Origin: Verrucomicrobiota bacterium
Lineage (GTDB): Bacteria > Verrucomicrobiota > Verrucomicrobiia > Verrucomicrobiales > Akkermansiaceae
Direction: 5' to 3'
NCBI GenBank assembly: GCA_009885905.1
Contig: VFJU01000123.1
Coordinates: forward strand, 1 to 6,284
Length of the DNA: 6,284 bases
Shown piece after piece: positions 5,644-6,284 of this stretch; position 1 is the first letter of the stretch; the number at the start of each line of letters is the position of its first letter. The notes below the pieces were generated by a model. The model did no database searches. It was not told where the DNA came from and saw only the letters and a list, made by a program, of their open reading frames with translations. The translations under genes were made by a program, and so were the position numbers.

Positions 5644-6273
5644 CTATTCTCGGCGGCGGGCGTATTTCATCACCGCTTCAGTTTGGCTGTGGACGTGGAG
5701 TTTTTCATAAATCCGCTGAATGTAGGTTCGCACCGTGCTGAGACTGATGCCGAGCTCCGCAGCGATCTGTTTGTATGGCTGACCACACGACAATCCGTGT
5801 AACACCTCGAGCTCACGCGGAGCGAGCGAGTCGGTCTCCTGCGCGGCCACCGCTCGACTTTCGAACGACTTTACCACCATGCGCGCGATGTGACCAGACA
5901 TCGGGGAACCACCCTCAAACACCTCGCGGATGGCTTGAAGAATCTTCGCAGGGCGGTTGCTCTTCACCAGGTAGCCAAATGCTCCAGCCGATAGCGATTT
6001 GAAGACTTGCTCGCTGTCTTCAAACACCGTGAGCATGAGAATCTTCAAACTCGGCATCGCTGTGTGCAGAATCGAAACGCAGTCAATTCCACTCATTCCT
6101 GGTAGATTAATATCCATCAGCACCACGTCGGGCGGGTTTTTAGGAATTTCCTGAATGGCGATCTCCGCGTTCGGATAGGTGCTGATGCATTCGAAATCCA
6201 CCTGTCCGGCGAAATAGCGCATCAGGGTTTCGCGCAACTGAGTGTCGTCTTCGACGATAGAGACTTTGATCAC
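5644..6273 (-). CDS. NarL/FixJ-family two-component response regulator
   Basis: The 209-residue product has a receiver domain (about 1-118) followed by a LuxR-type helix-turn-helix (about 147-208). Receiver landmarks are the acidic pair D9/D10, the phosphoacceptor D54 within LMDINLPGMSG, T82 in LTVF and K104 in YLVKS; all catalytic residues are intact. The DNA-binding domain shows LAPRELEVL (150-158), KQIAAELGIS (168-177) and STVRTYIQRIYEKL (179-192), typical of NarL-type regulators. A partner histidine kinase would phosphorylate D54; none is in the window, though it could lie beyond the right edge. The start used is a GTG (6271-6273), with no Shine-Dalgarno in the 11 bases visible before it. 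The frame stays open to the window edge, so the true start may be a few codons further upstream, outside. It lies on the same strand as the prepilin-like gene, which begins 128 bases downstream. The family is certain; target genes are unknown. Confidence 0.93.
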   Translation of the reverse strand: MIKVSIVEDDTQLRETLMRYFAGQVDFECISTYPNAEIAIQEIPKNPPDVVLMDINLPGMSGIDCVSILHTAMPSLKILMLTVFEDSEQVFKSLSAGAFGYLVKSNRPAKILQAIREVFEGGSPMSGHIARMVVKSFESRAVAAQETDSLAPRELEVLHGLSCGQPYKQIAAELGISLSTVRTYIQRIYEKLHVHSQTEAVMKYARRRE

Positions 6274-6284
6274 ATTGGTAGTTG

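Overview
This 6.3 kb window looks like ordinary bacterial chromosome. It is densely packed with seven protein-coding genes, and I saw no tRNA, rRNA, CRISPR array, insertion sequence or phage gene. GC content is roughly 50-55 % by eye. The best guess for the host is a Verrucomicrobiota-type bacterium or a relative in the PVC group. The reasons are a bacterial MYG1-family protein, a UppP whose signature reads PGTSRSL instead of PGxSRSG, a prepilin-type protein outside any visible pilus operon, and translation starts that almost all lack a Shine-Dalgarno sequence. This placement is inference from memory of these families, not a search result.

Layout from left to right. The first 67 bases are untranslated sequence beyond the 3' end of rsgA. 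rsgA (68-1168, minus) encodes the 30S-maturation GTPase RsgA. A short divergent region separates it from a MYG1-family gene (about 1363-2226, plus), a predicted metal-dependent nuclease or phosphoesterase. Next, after a roughly 100-base gap holding two small inverted repeats, comes an unrecognised membrane-anchored protein (2325-3143, plus). Its stop codon overlaps that of uppP (3140-4024, minus), which encodes undecaprenyl-diphosphatase. A 107-base divergent region separates uppP from a DUF2062 membrane protein (4132-4689, plus). After a small convergent gap with a hairpin comes a prepilin-like protein (4769-5515, minus). Upstream of it, on the same strand, is a NarL/FixJ-type response regulator (5644-6273, minus) whose true start may lie just beyond the right edge.

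Functionally these are small neighbourhoods rather than one system. rsgA and the MYG1 gene form a head-to-head pair that could both act on ribosomal RNA maturation; this is a hypothesis based on what the eukaryotic MYG1 does. uppP and the DUF2062 gene form a head-to-head pair of membrane proteins, of which UppP recycles the lipid carrier for peptidoglycan. The response regulator precedes the prepilin-like gene, and a promoter-like site (TTGACA, 17 bases, CACATT) with a small dyad upstream lies between them, so regulation of the pilin-like gene is plausible. I found no convincing previously undescribed system. The most open items are the unknown Cys-rich membrane protein, the rsgA/MYG1 pairing, and the response regulator/prepilin intergenic region.
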